DNA from: JANQGH01 sp039030175
GTDB taxonomy: Bacteria; Pseudomonadota; Alphaproteobacteria; DSM-16000; Inquilinaceae
Assembly (NCBI GenBank): GCA_039030175.1
Contig: JBCCER010000001.1
Coordinates: 1-64,000, forward strand
Direction of reading: 5' to 3'
Length of the DNA: 64,000 nucleotides
A program made the position numbers and the translations under genes. The first letter of the stretch is position 1, and each line of letters starts with the position of its first letter. Shown here piece after piece: positions 1-8,627 of the stretch. The notes under the pieces are model-generated. The model worked only from the letters and a program-made list of their open reading frames with translations. It was not told where the DNA came from and did no database searches.

Positions 1-610
1 ACCACATACTGCGGCGCGCCCTGTCCGGCCATTCGCGGTCGTAAGTTTTGCCTCCGACGCGATCATTGCTGAGTCCGGCCAATATCTGGCCCGGTGTGGG
101 CAGCGATCTTTTGTCGACATGCGTATCGCTGTTCCACAGATCGGCCCGAACAATCGCGCGGGCACACTGGAAGTAAACTGCTTCGACAGAGATTACGGTT
201 ACGGAGCGGGGCGGCTTACCCTCGATCGCAAAGGATGACAGCAAATCATTGTCGGCACTAATTTCGGCCCGCCCATTGACGCGTAGTGTGTTGCCGTGAC
301 CTGGAATCAAGAACAAGAGCGCCACCCGAGGATCGCGGATAATATTCTTTAGGGAGTCGGTACGATTATTGCCGCGTCGGTCGGGCAGCATCAGCGTTCG
401 ATCGTCATGGATGCGGACGAACCCCTGTTTGTCGCCTCGCGGTGAGCAATCCAAACCCTCTGGGCCGCTCGTCGCCAAAACGGCGAAGGGGGAGGCGACA
501 ACGAATGCTTGATAGTGCTGCGTCAGATAGTCGACTTCCTTGACTGTGGACGTTTCGCCGGGTTGGCCGTAGAGGGCTTCTAGGGCCTCGATGCTTTTGA
601 TGATCGTCAT
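1..610 (-). CDS. PPOX-type FMN-dependent flavoprotein, MSMEG_1061-like (partial)
   Basis: The gene reads leftward from an ATG at 608-610 and leaves the window at base 1, so only about 203 N-terminal residues are visible. The reading frame is open throughout. The visible part has the pyridoxamine-phosphate-oxidase-like split barrel: an early segment VVASPFAVLATSGPEGLDCS, then SPRGDKQGFVRI, the LPDRRGNNRTDSL stretch and DPRVALLFLIPG. This pattern is characteristic of the MSMEG_1061 group of FMN-binding PPOX proteins, which are probably FMN-dependent oxidoreductases; the substrate is unknown. It is divergent from the small RHH-like gene at 748. The family call is fairly firm, the function is not. 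Confidence 0.8.
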   Translation of the reverse strand, partial: MTIIKSIEALEALYGQPGETSTVKEVDYLTQHYQAFVVASPFAVLATSGPEGLDCSPRGDKQGFVRIHDDRTLMLPDRRGNNRTDSLKNIIRDPRVALLFLIPGHGNTLRVNGRAEISADNDLLSSFAIEGKPPRSVTVISVEAVYFQCARAIVRADLWNSDTHVDKRSLPTPGQILAGLSNDRVGGKTYDREWPDRARRSMW

Positions 611-747
611 AATGTACCGGATTTGGTCAGATTCTCCGGCTGCTCTATAGCATCGCGGTCGCCAGGTGAGAGAGCATTCACTTCGAAGGTCAGCAATGCG
701 CTTGACCTCATGTTAGGATCGATCTCCCAAGAAGAGGTCCGCAATCG

Positions 748-981
748 ATGACCAAGAAACGCTACCCGCTTCCCAAACGCTTCAACGCCGCCCTGTCGGA
801 GGCAGCCTATGGCCGTTTGCGCGCCTTGAACGAGCGCTATGGCTTGGGCAACAACTATCTGCTGGTCGTCCTGCTTGAACAACTCGACGACTACGCCGAC
901 CCTGATGCGTTGCACAAAGCGTTTGACGATTTCATTACCGAGTATGGCGCGCCGGTCAAAGGGGCTATGGGAAGGAAGTGA
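748..981 (+). CDS. Small ribbon-helix-helix-like protein
   Basis: A 77-residue protein with an AAGAAGAGG ribosome-binding site about ten bases before the ATG. Residues 10-45 fit the ribbon-helix-helix plan: a short strand (RFNAALS), a first helix (EAAYGRLRALNERYG), a turn and a second helix (NNYLLVVLLEQLDDYA). The basic N-terminus (TKKRYPLPKRF) would suit DNA contact, so a small transcription regulator or antitoxin-like protein is possible. No toxin gene is adjacent. It converges on the FGGY kinase gene with 13 bases between the stop codons. It is too short for a secure family assignment. Confidence 0.6.
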   Translation: MTKKRYPLPKRFNAALSEAAYGRLRALNERYGLGNNYLLVVLLEQLDDYADPDALHKAFDDFITEYGAPVKGAMGRK

Positions 982-994
982 CGATCGAGCAGGG

Positions 995-2503
995 TCACTC
1001 GTGCAACTCGGGCCAGAGCGGGGCCACCTGTTCAATCGATTTGCTATATCGCCGATATGCTGACGTCAGCGATTTGTGGCGGGCAGGGTCCGGCAAATAC
1101 CGATTGAGAATTCGGGTCGTTCGCGCAGACGCCTCCTCGATAGACGCATAGCTGCCGACACCGACTCCTGCGGCCAGGGCCGCGCCCAACGCCCCGGCTT
1201 CGTCATGATCGACGACGTCGATTTCCAGTCCCAGCGCATCGGCAAACAGTTGGGCAAACAGCGGATTTTGCGCGCCGCCTCCTGCCAACCTTGCGGCCGA
1301 TACTTTTGCGATTGACCGCAGCGCATCGACGTGGTGCCGGTGATTAAAGGCGATGCCTTCGAACACGGCGCGCAGGACGTCGCCACGCTGATGCCAGCCA
1401 TGAAGACCGATCAAGCCGCCGGCAGCATCGCCATAGGGTGAGCCGAACAAAAACGGGTGATAAATCAGCCGGCTATCGCGTTCGAAGGCCGCTGCGATCT
1501 CTTCTTGAAGATGGTCGAACGGATTGGTTCCGGTCGCTTCTGCGAGATCCAGCGCATCCCGGCAAAACTGATGCAGCACCCATTCGGTATTGGCGCTCGA
1601 CGCCGGAGAGATCGCCATCGCGTTCCACTCGCCGGGACGAAAGCCATTGCGGCAGAGCCAGCGCGCATCGAGCGCCGGTGCGCTGAGCAATGTTTCGTTG
1701 ATACTGTAGGTTCCAGCGACCAAGGCGATTTGTCCGGGGTTGACGCAACCCATGCCAACGGCGGTGGCCGTGACGTCATGTAGCCCCGTTACGACAGGCG
1801 TGCCCGCGGCGAGGCCGGTTTCGCGCGCGCCGCTGGATGACACTGTGCCAGCGATCGCGGTGACCGGAAGGACTTTCGGCAAGGCCGAATGTACGTCGTC
1901 CAGGTCAAAGAGGCTCAGAACGGCCGGGTCATATCCCTGGGTTCGGACGTTGGTAAACGAAGCGCTCGCCTCTGTCGGGTCGGTTGCGATTTCACCAGTG
2001 AGACAATATCGCAGCCAGTCCTTGCAGGTGATGACATGGCGGATCTTGGCATACCGGTCCGTTTCGTATCGCTTGATCCAAGCGAGAAGCGCCGAAGGCG
2101 CTGCAGGATGAGGGCGCTGGCCGGTGAGCGCCAGGGATCGGTCGTCAAGGTCAGTTTCTTCCCAGTCATCGACAACATCGATGGCGCGACTGTCGAGTGA
2201 GAGGATTGCATTACCCAGAGGCTGGCCGTCCTCCTCCAGCAGATAGAGCCCGTCTCCATGGCCGGTAATGCCGATCGCCGCGATCTGGGCGCCTGGGATC
2301 GCCGCCGCGTCCTTTGCCGAGCGCACAGCCTCGGCCGTGGCCAGCCATAGTGCGTCCATATCGCGCTCCACATGCCCAGGCATGGGAAAGAGCTGAGGTA
2401 CAGTCGCACGGCCAACGCCAATTTCGCGACCATCAAGGTCGAAGATAACCGCCTTTGTGACGGTCAAACCGCTATCGACACCGAGCAGGTAGGCCTCACT
2501 CAT
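995..2503 (-). CDS. FGGY-family carbohydrate kinase (xylulokinase-like)
   Basis: This 502-residue protein is full length for an FGGY kinase, which phosphorylates sugars or polyols with ATP in the cytoplasm. The N-terminal phosphate-binding loop GVDSGLTVTKAVIFD is intact. The central GTPVVTGLHDVTATAVGMG carries the expected catalytic Asp, and LAGGGAQNPLFAQLFADALG matches the second FGGY signature. It is the last gene of a leftward operon: the decarboxylase-like gene ends 50 bases upstream and the dehydrogenase lies before that. The substrate cannot be read from sequence. The context suggests a short ketose or polyol made by the two upstream enzymes. Confidence 0.88.
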   Translation of the reverse strand: MSEAYLLGVDSGLTVTKAVIFDLDGREIGVGRATVPQLFPMPGHVERDMDALWLATAEAVRSAKDAAAIPGAQIAAIGITGHGDGLYLLEEDGQPLGNAILSLDSRAIDVVDDWEETDLDDRSLALTGQRPHPAAPSALLAWIKRYETDRYAKIRHVITCKDWLRYCLTGEIATDPTEASASFTNVRTQGYDPAVLSLFDLDDVHSALPKVLPVTAIAGTVSSSGARETGLAAGTPVVTGLHDVTATAVGMGCVNPGQIALVAGTYSINETLLSAPALDARWLCRNGFRPGEWNAMAISPASSANTEWVLHQFCRDALDLAEATGTNPFDHLQEEIAAAFERDSRLIYHPFLFGSPYGDAAGGLIGLHGWHQRGDVLRAVFEGIAFNHRHHVDALRSIAKVSAARLAGGGAQNPLFAQLFADALGLEIDVVDHDEAGALGAALAAGVGVGSYASIEEASARTTRILNRYLPDPARHKSLTSAYRRYSKSIEQVAPLWPELHE

Positions 2504-2553
2504 GGCGGCGGCGCAATCGTAGGATCAGGGCCTGACTAGGGTAGACCGTGCGG

Positions 2554-3384
2554 CTAGTGATCGCGCTCAACGTCTTCGATGACCGCACTAGGATCATGCG
2601 TGAGGTCCGCCTTCAGAAATTCCGCCGTTTCCGGGATGGCCATGCGGAAATCAGACATGTGTTCGAGTTCGACTTCGATCGACCGTGCGCGGCAGTTCAG
2701 GATGTGGCCGCCATGCAAACCGTCATCCGATAAGAAGTGCAAGTGCCAGCCTTGGACATTCACGGCTTTGGTGTAGTCCGGCATCCAGAAGCCGACGACA
2801 GTACACGGCATGTTGTCAAAGGAGAATTCCTCCTGGGTTGAGGCGACCTCGGCCAATGTGGCCTTGCCGTCGATCTTGGCCGCTGTCCGCGCCTTGATGT
2901 GATCAAAGACACCTCGAAGGCGCACCGCATAAATCAAATTGTCAGAGGGCCGCAGGGCGCTAAGTCGTTCTGATAATTCGTCAAATGAATCGAAGCGTTC
3001 AAGCTTGTCATTGCTCTCAGGCGTGAAGTGGGTAACAACCGCGAACGGGACCAATGCATCCTTTGGCGCCTCGGTAACGGTGCTCTCGCTAAGCACCTGA
3101 TAGAACTTGCCATCCAGCACCACCATCTCGCCGTCGAAATGGGAAAACGTGCCGAGGCCGAAATCTCCGTGCTCAGCAAGCTCGCCGACGGTTACAGCCC
3201 CAGTCGCCACGCCTTCCACCAGGGCGCCGGTGGTCGAAACCTGGAACAAGGTGGCGTGCTCCAACTGCATGGCGTCGGCCAGCGCCATGGTAACGATATG
3301 GTCCATCGTGTCCCCCGTTTGCCGCTGATGGGCCTCAAGGGCGTCCATCAGCGACTGGGAGATTTCGCAGATAAGGGTAGGCAT
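2554..3384 (-). CDS. Acetolactate decarboxylase-like protein with N-terminal RHH-like domain
   Basis: Residues about 45-276 match alpha-acetolactate decarboxylase, a metal enzyme that decarboxylates a branched beta-keto acid. Landmarks are LFQVSTTGALVEGVATG, GELAEHGDFGLGTF, MVVLDGKFYQV and the metal-binding pair of motifs GWHLHFL and GLHGGHI. Residues 1-42 are extra compared with the classical enzyme and look like a ribbon-helix-helix unit: strand TLICEIS, helix SLMDALEAHQRQTG, then DTMDHIVTMALADAM. It starts six bases after the dehydrogenase stop and precedes the FGGY kinase. No acetolactate synthase is nearby, so acetoin synthesis is not supported by context; a sugar-acid substrate is an inference. 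Confidence 0.82.
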   Translation of the reverse strand: MPTLICEISQSLMDALEAHQRQTGDTMDHIVTMALADAMQLEHATLFQVSTTGALVEGVATGAVTVGELAEHGDFGLGTFSHFDGEMVVLDGKFYQVLSESTVTEAPKDALVPFAVVTHFTPESNDKLERFDSFDELSERLSALRPSDNLIYAVRLRGVFDHIKARTAAKIDGKATLAEVASTQEEFSFDNMPCTVVGFWMPDYTKAVNVQGWHLHFLSDDGLHGGHILNCRARSIEVELEHMSDFRMAIPETAEFLKADLTHDPSAVIEDVERDH

Positions 3385-3390
3385 GACCGC

Positions 3391-4452
3391 CTATTCGGCC
3401 GCGCGCGCCGTCTGTCCGCCGGCGCCGTCTAGCTCGAGCCAGGCACCGCCCTGTGCCGCAGACGCAATCAACGCGAACATAAGGTCGAGGCTTTTGACGT
3501 TGTCGGCGCCGGTGCTCAAGGTGGGCGAGGGCGCAGCCCCCCCGATCACCCTGGCAAACTCGTCCAACGCGCCTTCCCTATCCCAATGGGTAAGGGATGG
3601 AAGTTCTGGAAAGACCGGATCATCCTGGCCCGGCTCGTACAGTTCGACCTTTTCATAGGCATCGCGCTGGCCGTCGGGCCCACGAAAGGTCCACCTCAAT
3701 GATGCCTTCGATCCGTCAAGCTGCCACTGACCGCCCCAGGGTGTGGTGGGTCCCCGGCTGATCCAGCTACCGTCATAGCGGACGATCGTTCCGCGTGAGA
3801 AGCGGATCAAGGCGCTGGCCGCAGGCGGGCCCTGGAAGGGCGTGCCTTCCTCTGTCCAACTCGTGCAACTGACCGCTACAGGCTCATCTTGAAGGACAAA
3901 GCGCATGCCGTCGAAATGGTGGATTGCCATGTCGCTGAGCAGGGGTTCGGCCAGATGAAAGTACCGATAATCGGGACCGAACAGGTGCGTGAAGTGGACG
4001 CGCAGCGCCTGCGGGGTTCCAACGGCGCCTTCTTCGACCATTTGCCGCGCCTTTACGAGTGCGGCGAAATACCGATAGTTCTGATTGATCGCCAGCGTAA
4101 GGCCTTTGGATTTCGCCAGTTCGACGACTGCGGCCGCGTCTTTGCGGCTCTCGGCGAACGGCTTTTCAACCAGGACATGGAGTCCCGCGTTAAGGCCAGC
4201 CTTGACCGCGTCAATGTGAACTTCCAACGGGACAGTTGCCAGCAGAGCATCGGCATTGGTAGCCGCGAGCGCATCCTCGAATGACGCAAAGATCTTTTGT
4301 TTGTCCAGCCCAGCAGCGACAGCCCTATCTCGGGCGACCTCGCTGGCGTCAACCCAGGCCACGGTCTCAACTTCCGGAACATTCGGAACGACATTCTGGG
4401 CCCAGTTCAAGCCCCACAGGCCTAGGCCCATGTGAATCAGACGGACTGTCAC
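3391..4452 (-). CDS. Gfo/Idh/MocA-family NAD(P)-dependent oxidoreductase
   Basis: A 353-residue dehydrogenase of the glucose-fructose oxidoreductase / inositol dehydrogenase family. The N-terminal Rossmann fold starts RLIHMGLGLWGLNWAQN, and the family EKP motif is present as HVLVEKPFAESRKDA, where the Lys is normally catalytic. NQNYRYFAAL and the conserved MAIHHFDGMRF segment follow in the C-terminal alpha/beta domain. I chose the GTG at 4450-4452 because a purine-rich AAAGAGAAG precedes it and homologues begin just here; the longer upstream frame is low-complexity. It is the first gene of the operon with the decarboxylase-like and kinase genes. The expected role is oxidation of a sugar or sugar acid. 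Confidence 0.87.
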   Translation of the reverse strand: MTVRLIHMGLGLWGLNWAQNVVPNVPEVETVAWVDASEVARDRAVAAGLDKQKIFASFEDALAATNADALLATVPLEVHIDAVKAGLNAGLHVLVEKPFAESRKDAAAVVELAKSKGLTLAINQNYRYFAALVKARQMVEEGAVGTPQALRVHFTHLFGPDYRYFHLAEPLLSDMAIHHFDGMRFVLQDEPVAVSCTSWTEEGTPFQGPPAASALIRFSRGTIVRYDGSWISRGPTTPWGGQWQLDGSKASLRWTFRGPDGQRDAYEKVELYEPGQDDPVFPELPSLTHWDREGALDEFARVIGGAAPSPTLSTGADNVKSLDLMFALIASAAQGGAWLELDGAGGQTARAAE

Positions 4453-4580
4453 GGTATGCGCTTCTCTTTCACTGGGTTCCGGATTGGAACCGCGTAGTCG
4501 GATGCCCTGGCGAGGGCGACGGAATCCGTGGCCGGACTCCTTCGTCCCGGCCGCGGGTGCCAACTAAGATTGGGATGCGA

Positions 4581-7500
4581 TCACTTCACTGAAAGAGGGA
4601 CCGAGACCAAAACTTCGCCTAAATCGCGCATGCGGTAGCGGATCTCGTAGTCACCCGGTTGGGCGGGCGCGAAGATTTGAAGCGGGCTGCCCTGCGTCGT
4701 GCGCGTTTCAGAGAGCGGCGATGCGTCAGAGGGGGCTCCGGCTGGAACGATCTCGATGAAATGTTCCCAAGCGCCAGGCCCCGTCCAACTCACCTCGACA
4801 ACCGAACCTGCCGGGACTTCGCCCGGTGCCTCAATACTGCCTGCCGCTTGCTGGAGTGTTACGGGCAGGCTCGCAAGTGTCCGGTCGGACATGCCAACGA
4901 CATAGCGGACTTCATAGTTGCCAAGACCCTCAGGCGCGCGCAGTTCCGCAGGGCTTCCAACGCGTGTTCGTTCGTAGTCTGTGTATTCTCCCTCAGGAGC
5001 CCCAGCCTCCACGATCGTGATGAAGTCGTTGTGGTTGTCGGGGCCTTCCCAGCCGACCTCGAAGAACGCTCCAGGCACCACTGGCGTCAGCAATTCGAGC
5101 GAAGCGCTGACCGGTGTGAGCGTGATGGGCTGGCTCAACAGTGTGCGGCCCGACTGGCCGACGACATAGCGGAGCTCATAGTTTCCGATGCCATCGGGTG
5201 CCCGGATTGTCACCGGGGTTCCTGCCCGTGTCCGCTCATAGTGGTTATAGGTCCCCTCAGGCGAGCCGGCTTCCACGATCGTGATGTAGTCATTGTGGTT
5301 GTCGGGGCCGGTCCAGTCGACCTCAACGTTACCTCCCGCACCGATCTCCGACGGCGCATCAAAGGTGGCGACCGCCTGCGTCAGGCTAATGGGTACGCTG
5401 TGAAGAGTGCGGCCGGACTGCCCCACAACATAGCGGATCTCGTGATCACCAACGGCGTCAGGCGCCCTTATGGTCACGGGCGAGCCCGCGCGGGTTCGTT
5501 CGTAATGGTTGTACGTTCCTTCCGGCGCACCGGCTTCAACGATGGTGATGTAATCATTGTGATTGTCGGGGCCGTCCCAGGTGACTTCGATGCTCGCTCC
5601 CGCATCAGCCTCGGCCGGGGCCTCGATCGTGGCCCCAACCACCACCAGGGTTAGGGGAACGCTTGCTAGCGTCCGCCCTGACTGACCGACCACATAGCGG
5701 ATCTCGAAGGTGCCGATGGCATCCGGAGCCGTAATGCTGACAGGGCTGCCGGCGGTCGTGCGCTCATAGTCGTTGTAGGTTCCCTCCGGCGACCCGACCT
5801 CAACGATGGTGATGTAGTCATTGCGGTTGTCAGGGCCTGTCCAGGCGACCTCAACCTCAGCGCCGGCGCCGACCTCTGATGGTGCCTCAAGCGTTGCTTG
5901 CGCGGCGACCAAGGTAAGCGGAATGCTGGCCAAGGTCCGGCTTGATTGGCCGATGACGTAGCGAATTTCGTAGTTTCCGATCCCGTCCGGGGCCGTCACC
6001 GTCACCGGGCTGCCGGCAGTGGTTCGCTCATAGTCGTTGTAGGTGCCTTCCGGCGAGCCGGCCTCGACGATGGTGATGTAGTCGTTCTGATTGTCAGGCC
6101 CTGACCAAGCGATGTCGATATCGGCGCCGGCGAGCGCCTCAATGGGTGCATCCAAGGTCGCTGTGGCAGCCACCAAGGTCAGCGGCACGCTTGCAAGGGT
6201 CCGGCTCGATTGGCCGATCACATAGCGGATCTCGTAATTGCCAACGCCGTCGGGTGCGTTGATCTCGAGGGGGCTGCCGGCAGTGGTCCTTTCGTAGTCA
6301 TTGTATGTGCCTGCCGGCGCACCGGCCTCGACAATCGTGATGTAGTCATTGCGCGAATTGGGTCCGGTCCATTCAACGGCGATCGGGTTGCCCGACGATG
6401 CTTCCGACACGGCTGACAGAGTGGCCGAAATCGGCGTTAGTTCAATGGGTTGACTGGCCAGCGTTTCGCCGGATTGCCCGTGAACATAGCGAAGTTCATA
6501 AGCGCCCAGACCGTCAGGAGCATCGAGTTCCAGCGGATTGCCGGATTGGGTGCGTTCGTAGTCGTTGTAGGAGTTTCGCGGCGCGCCGGCTTCGACGATC
6601 GTAACGTAATCGCCGCCTTCGTCCGGTCCCGCCCATTGAGCCTCGAACGTTGCGGTAGCCGGTATCTGCGCCGGGCCGGAAACCGTCGCTTCAGGAAGAA
6701 TACGTTCTAGGCTGACATCGTATGTCGCGTTGGCCTCTGGCACGACGGAGAAGGTTACCTGACCTTCAGCATCGCCCATTGCGGCAGTGGCGAGATAAGT
6801 CCCTTCCTCCAATGTCGCGTTGATCGTGCCTGTGCCGTCCTGGCTAACGACATTGTTGCCGTTAACCGTGTCCGTCACCGTCCAATCGACGCCGCTCAGC
6901 GTCTGCCCTGAAGCAGCATCTATCGGCCTGAGCGTGATGTCGGCAGTGATAATCGCGGGTTGCGGTGGAGGCGCCGCCGTTACAGTCGTCAGCGCATCGC
7001 TAAGCTGCTGCGCATTCTCCGCCAACAAGAAGGTGCCGCCCGTGTTCTCCGCGATGCAGGATAGCTGACCGGCTTCATCCTGCGCGATGTCAAACCCGAT
7101 AACGTGCGCGGTGAAATTGATGCCGGCCTGCTCCAACTCCGCCGAAAGGGCGCAAGGGTCGGCATTGCAGGTCTCGATCCCGTCGGACAGCAGAATGACC
7201 GTCGCGGGCTCGTCCTGGTAGCGCAGTTCCTCGGCAGCTTGCCGGACCGCATCGGTCAGCGGTGTGCGGCCGCGCGGCATAATGGCGTTGATCTCGCCAA
7301 TCAGTGCCTCAGGGTCGACGGGACCGACACCGCGCACAAGTTCGATATCCGTGCAGTCGCCTTCCCGCCGATGACCATAAGCGACGACGCCCAGCGGCGT
7401 CTGGTTGTCCCAATCGCTCAACAGATCGCCCAGCACCTCACGTGCGATCTCGATTTTGCTGATGCCATCGATTTGACCCCACATGCTGCCTGAGGCATCG

Positions 7501-7604
7501 AGCACGATGATCGTATTCTCAGCCTGCGCCGTAAACGGCAGCGAGATTCCCGCGATCAGTGCCGCGCTAGCGAGAAGGGTGCGGATCGGTCGGCGTTGGT
7601 GCAT
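4581..7604 (-). CDS. Secreted von Willebrand factor A protein with eight tandem 88-residue repeats
   Basis: A 1007-residue protein starting at ATG 7602-7604, chosen for the AAGGAG seven bases upstream. Residues 1-27 form a signal peptide ending in TAQA. A VWA domain follows (about 28-220) with an intact MIDAS start, IIVLDASGSMWGQ, and the later VILLSDGIETCN. A linker domain (about 220-305) precedes eight repeats from residue 306 to the end, each built around DYITIVEAGAP, a YERT motif, AP(D/E)G and YEIRYVVGQS. The function is unknown; secretion plus a metal-dependent adhesion site suggests an envelope or extracellular binding protein. It has its own promoter region shared divergently with the gene at 7753. 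Confidence 0.85.
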   Translation of the reverse strand: MHQRRPIRTLLASAALIAGISLPFTAQAENTIIVLDASGSMWGQIDGISKIEIAREVLGDLLSDWDNQTPLGVVAYGHRREGDCTDIELVRGVGPVDPEALIGEINAIMPRGRTPLTDAVRQAAEELRYQDEPATVILLSDGIETCNADPCALSAELEQAGINFTAHVIGFDIAQDEAGQLSCIAENTGGTFLLAENAQQLSDALTTVTAAPPPQPAIITADITLRPIDAASGQTLSGVDWTVTDTVNGNNVVSQDGTGTINATLEEGTYLATAAMGDAEGQVTFSVVPEANATYDVSLERILPEATVSGPAQIPATATFEAQWAGPDEGGDYVTIVEAGAPRNSYNDYERTQSGNPLELDAPDGLGAYELRYVHGQSGETLASQPIELTPISATLSAVSEASSGNPIAVEWTGPNSRNDYITIVEAGAPAGTYNDYERTTAGSPLEINAPDGVGNYEIRYVIGQSSRTLASVPLTLVAATATLDAPIEALAGADIDIAWSGPDNQNDYITIVEAGSPEGTYNDYERTTAGSPVTVTAPDGIGNYEIRYVIGQSSRTLASIPLTLVAAQATLEAPSEVGAGAEVEVAWTGPDNRNDYITIVEVGSPEGTYNDYERTTAGSPVSITAPDAIGTFEIRYVVGQSGRTLASVPLTLVVVGATIEAPAEADAGASIEVTWDGPDNHNDYITIVEAGAPEGTYNHYERTRAGSPVTIRAPDAVGDHEIRYVVGQSGRTLHSVPISLTQAVATFDAPSEIGAGGNVEVDWTGPDNHNDYITIVEAGSPEGTYNHYERTRAGTPVTIRAPDGIGNYELRYVVGQSGRTLLSQPITLTPVSASLELLTPVVPGAFFEVGWEGPDNHNDFITIVEAGAPEGEYTDYERTRVGSPAELRAPEGLGNYEVRYVVGMSDRTLASLPVTLQQAAGSIEAPGEVPAGSVVEVSWTGPGAWEHFIEIVPAGAPSDASPLSETRTTQGSPLQIFAPAQPGDYEIRYRMRDLGEVLVSVPLSVK
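4584..6689 (-). repeat. Eight in-frame tandem repeats of 264 bp inside the VWA gene
   Basis: Counting translated residues, units 1 to 7 (6426-6689, 6162-6425, 5898-6161, 5634-5897, 5370-5633, 5106-5369, 4842-5105) are each exactly 88 codons; the last (4584-4841) is 86 codons. Units 2-6 are the most alike; units 1 and 8 are the most diverged. The repeat also produces a long open frame on the opposite strand, which I regard as an artefact. Confidence 0.93.
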
Positions 7605-7752
7605 CGAGCGGCTCCTTAAAGACTGCGAGGTTGCAGCGTGTGGGTCGGACGGGATATTGACCAATCAAACCGATGGCGAAAAGCCCCTTTTGGGTGAGAG
7701 GGCCGATTAGTCCAACCACCATTGTGACACGATTGCTTCTTACCAACTACGG

Positions 7753-8577
7753 ATGACAGTTCGAACGCGCGCAACTCGAAGATCTCCCCACCGGCAGTTG
7801 TTGGTACGCTTTAGCGTTCGCAACGGGCTGGCCGGGCTGGCTGCCTTTTTCTGTACAATTCCAATGGCTTGGGGGCAGCAAGACCCACTCACAATCCACT
7901 CGCTTGAAACCGTTTGGCAAGGTGACGGGATCACGATGCAAATCGCGCAGCTGTCGCGCCCGAGTGTCCGGCACAGTGGGCGGCTGCTGATTGCTGTCCT
8001 CGACCCCGCGCGGTTTGAAGCATCAGTGACGGAGAGCGTGCCAGAATTCGCCGGCGGCGATTCGGCCCAATGGCGTCTTACCGTTGATGGCACCTTCTTT
8101 GACGAGAGCGAGCGTCCGATCTACTTGCTGCAGGATGGGCCGTTGGTTCACGCGCCGTTTCGCTCAGGAACAAGCGCCGTCTTTTGGTGCCGCGATGGGG
8201 CCTGCGACATCACCCATGCGCGCGACTACGACCCATATCGCGCTGTAGACATTGCCGTGCAGTCTTCGCCCAGGGTCTTCGCCAACAGCGCCCCGACGGT
8301 TGGCGTGCGCAATGCTAACAGCATGGCTTCACGCGCCGGATTGGCCATCACCCAGTCGGGTCAGGTGGTTGTCTTTGCGACTGACCGTTGGCCCTGGCAG
8401 GGACTGACGTTCAATGAGGTTTCGCGCTTGGTTGCCCCATTGATCGATGCTACGGACATCTTGATGCTGGACGGCGGCTCTTCGGTCGTATTCCAGATGG
8501 ATGCCCCCGGCTTTTCCCTCTCCGCACGCGGCTCCGGACGTTCGGTTCCTTACATGATCAGTTTTGCCGGCACCTGA
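7753..8577 (+). CDS. Phosphodiester glycosidase (NAGPA-like) family secreted protein
   Basis: A 274-residue protein with a basic N-terminus and a hydrophobic segment ending IPMAWGQ, consistent with export. The rest resembles the NAGPA/phosphodiester-glycosidase domain: TVDGTFFDESERPIYLLQDG, SPRVFANSAPTVGVRN and the hallmark LMLDGGSSVVFQMD. Members cleave N-acetylglucosamine phosphodiesters or occur in exopolysaccharide loci. The start codon is uncertain because there is no strong ribosome-binding site before the ATG at 7753, and one of the TTG codons near 7798 could be used. It is divergent from the VWA gene across about 150 bases. The family call is good; the substrate is unknown. Confidence 0.75.
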   Translation: MTVRTRATRRSPHRQLLVRFSVRNGLAGLAAFFCTIPMAWGQQDPLTIHSLETVWQGDGITMQIAQLSRPSVRHSGRLLIAVLDPARFEASVTESVPEFAGGDSAQWRLTVDGTFFDESERPIYLLQDGPLVHAPFRSGTSAVFWCRDGACDITHARDYDPYRAVDIAVQSSPRVFANSAPTVGVRNANSMASRAGLAITQSGQVVVFATDRWPWQGLTFNEVSRLVAPLIDATDILMLDGGSSVVFQMDAPGFSLSARGSGRSVPYMISFAGT

Positions 8578-8627
8578 TAGGCAGGCATCGACTCCAGCCC
8601 TTGGCAAATCAAGAGCGAGGAATTGAC

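Noticed and set aside
4659..5654. A 331-codon open frame on the plus strand over the VWA repeats
   Set aside because: It is the antisense of a periodic, GC-rich repeat; it has no ribosome-binding site and its translation is itself a low-quality repeat.
4584..6689. Regular repeats considered as a CRISPR array or satellite DNA
   Set aside because: The 264-base period is in frame, diverged at the DNA level and encodes a clear protein repeat; there are no short repeats with unique spacers.
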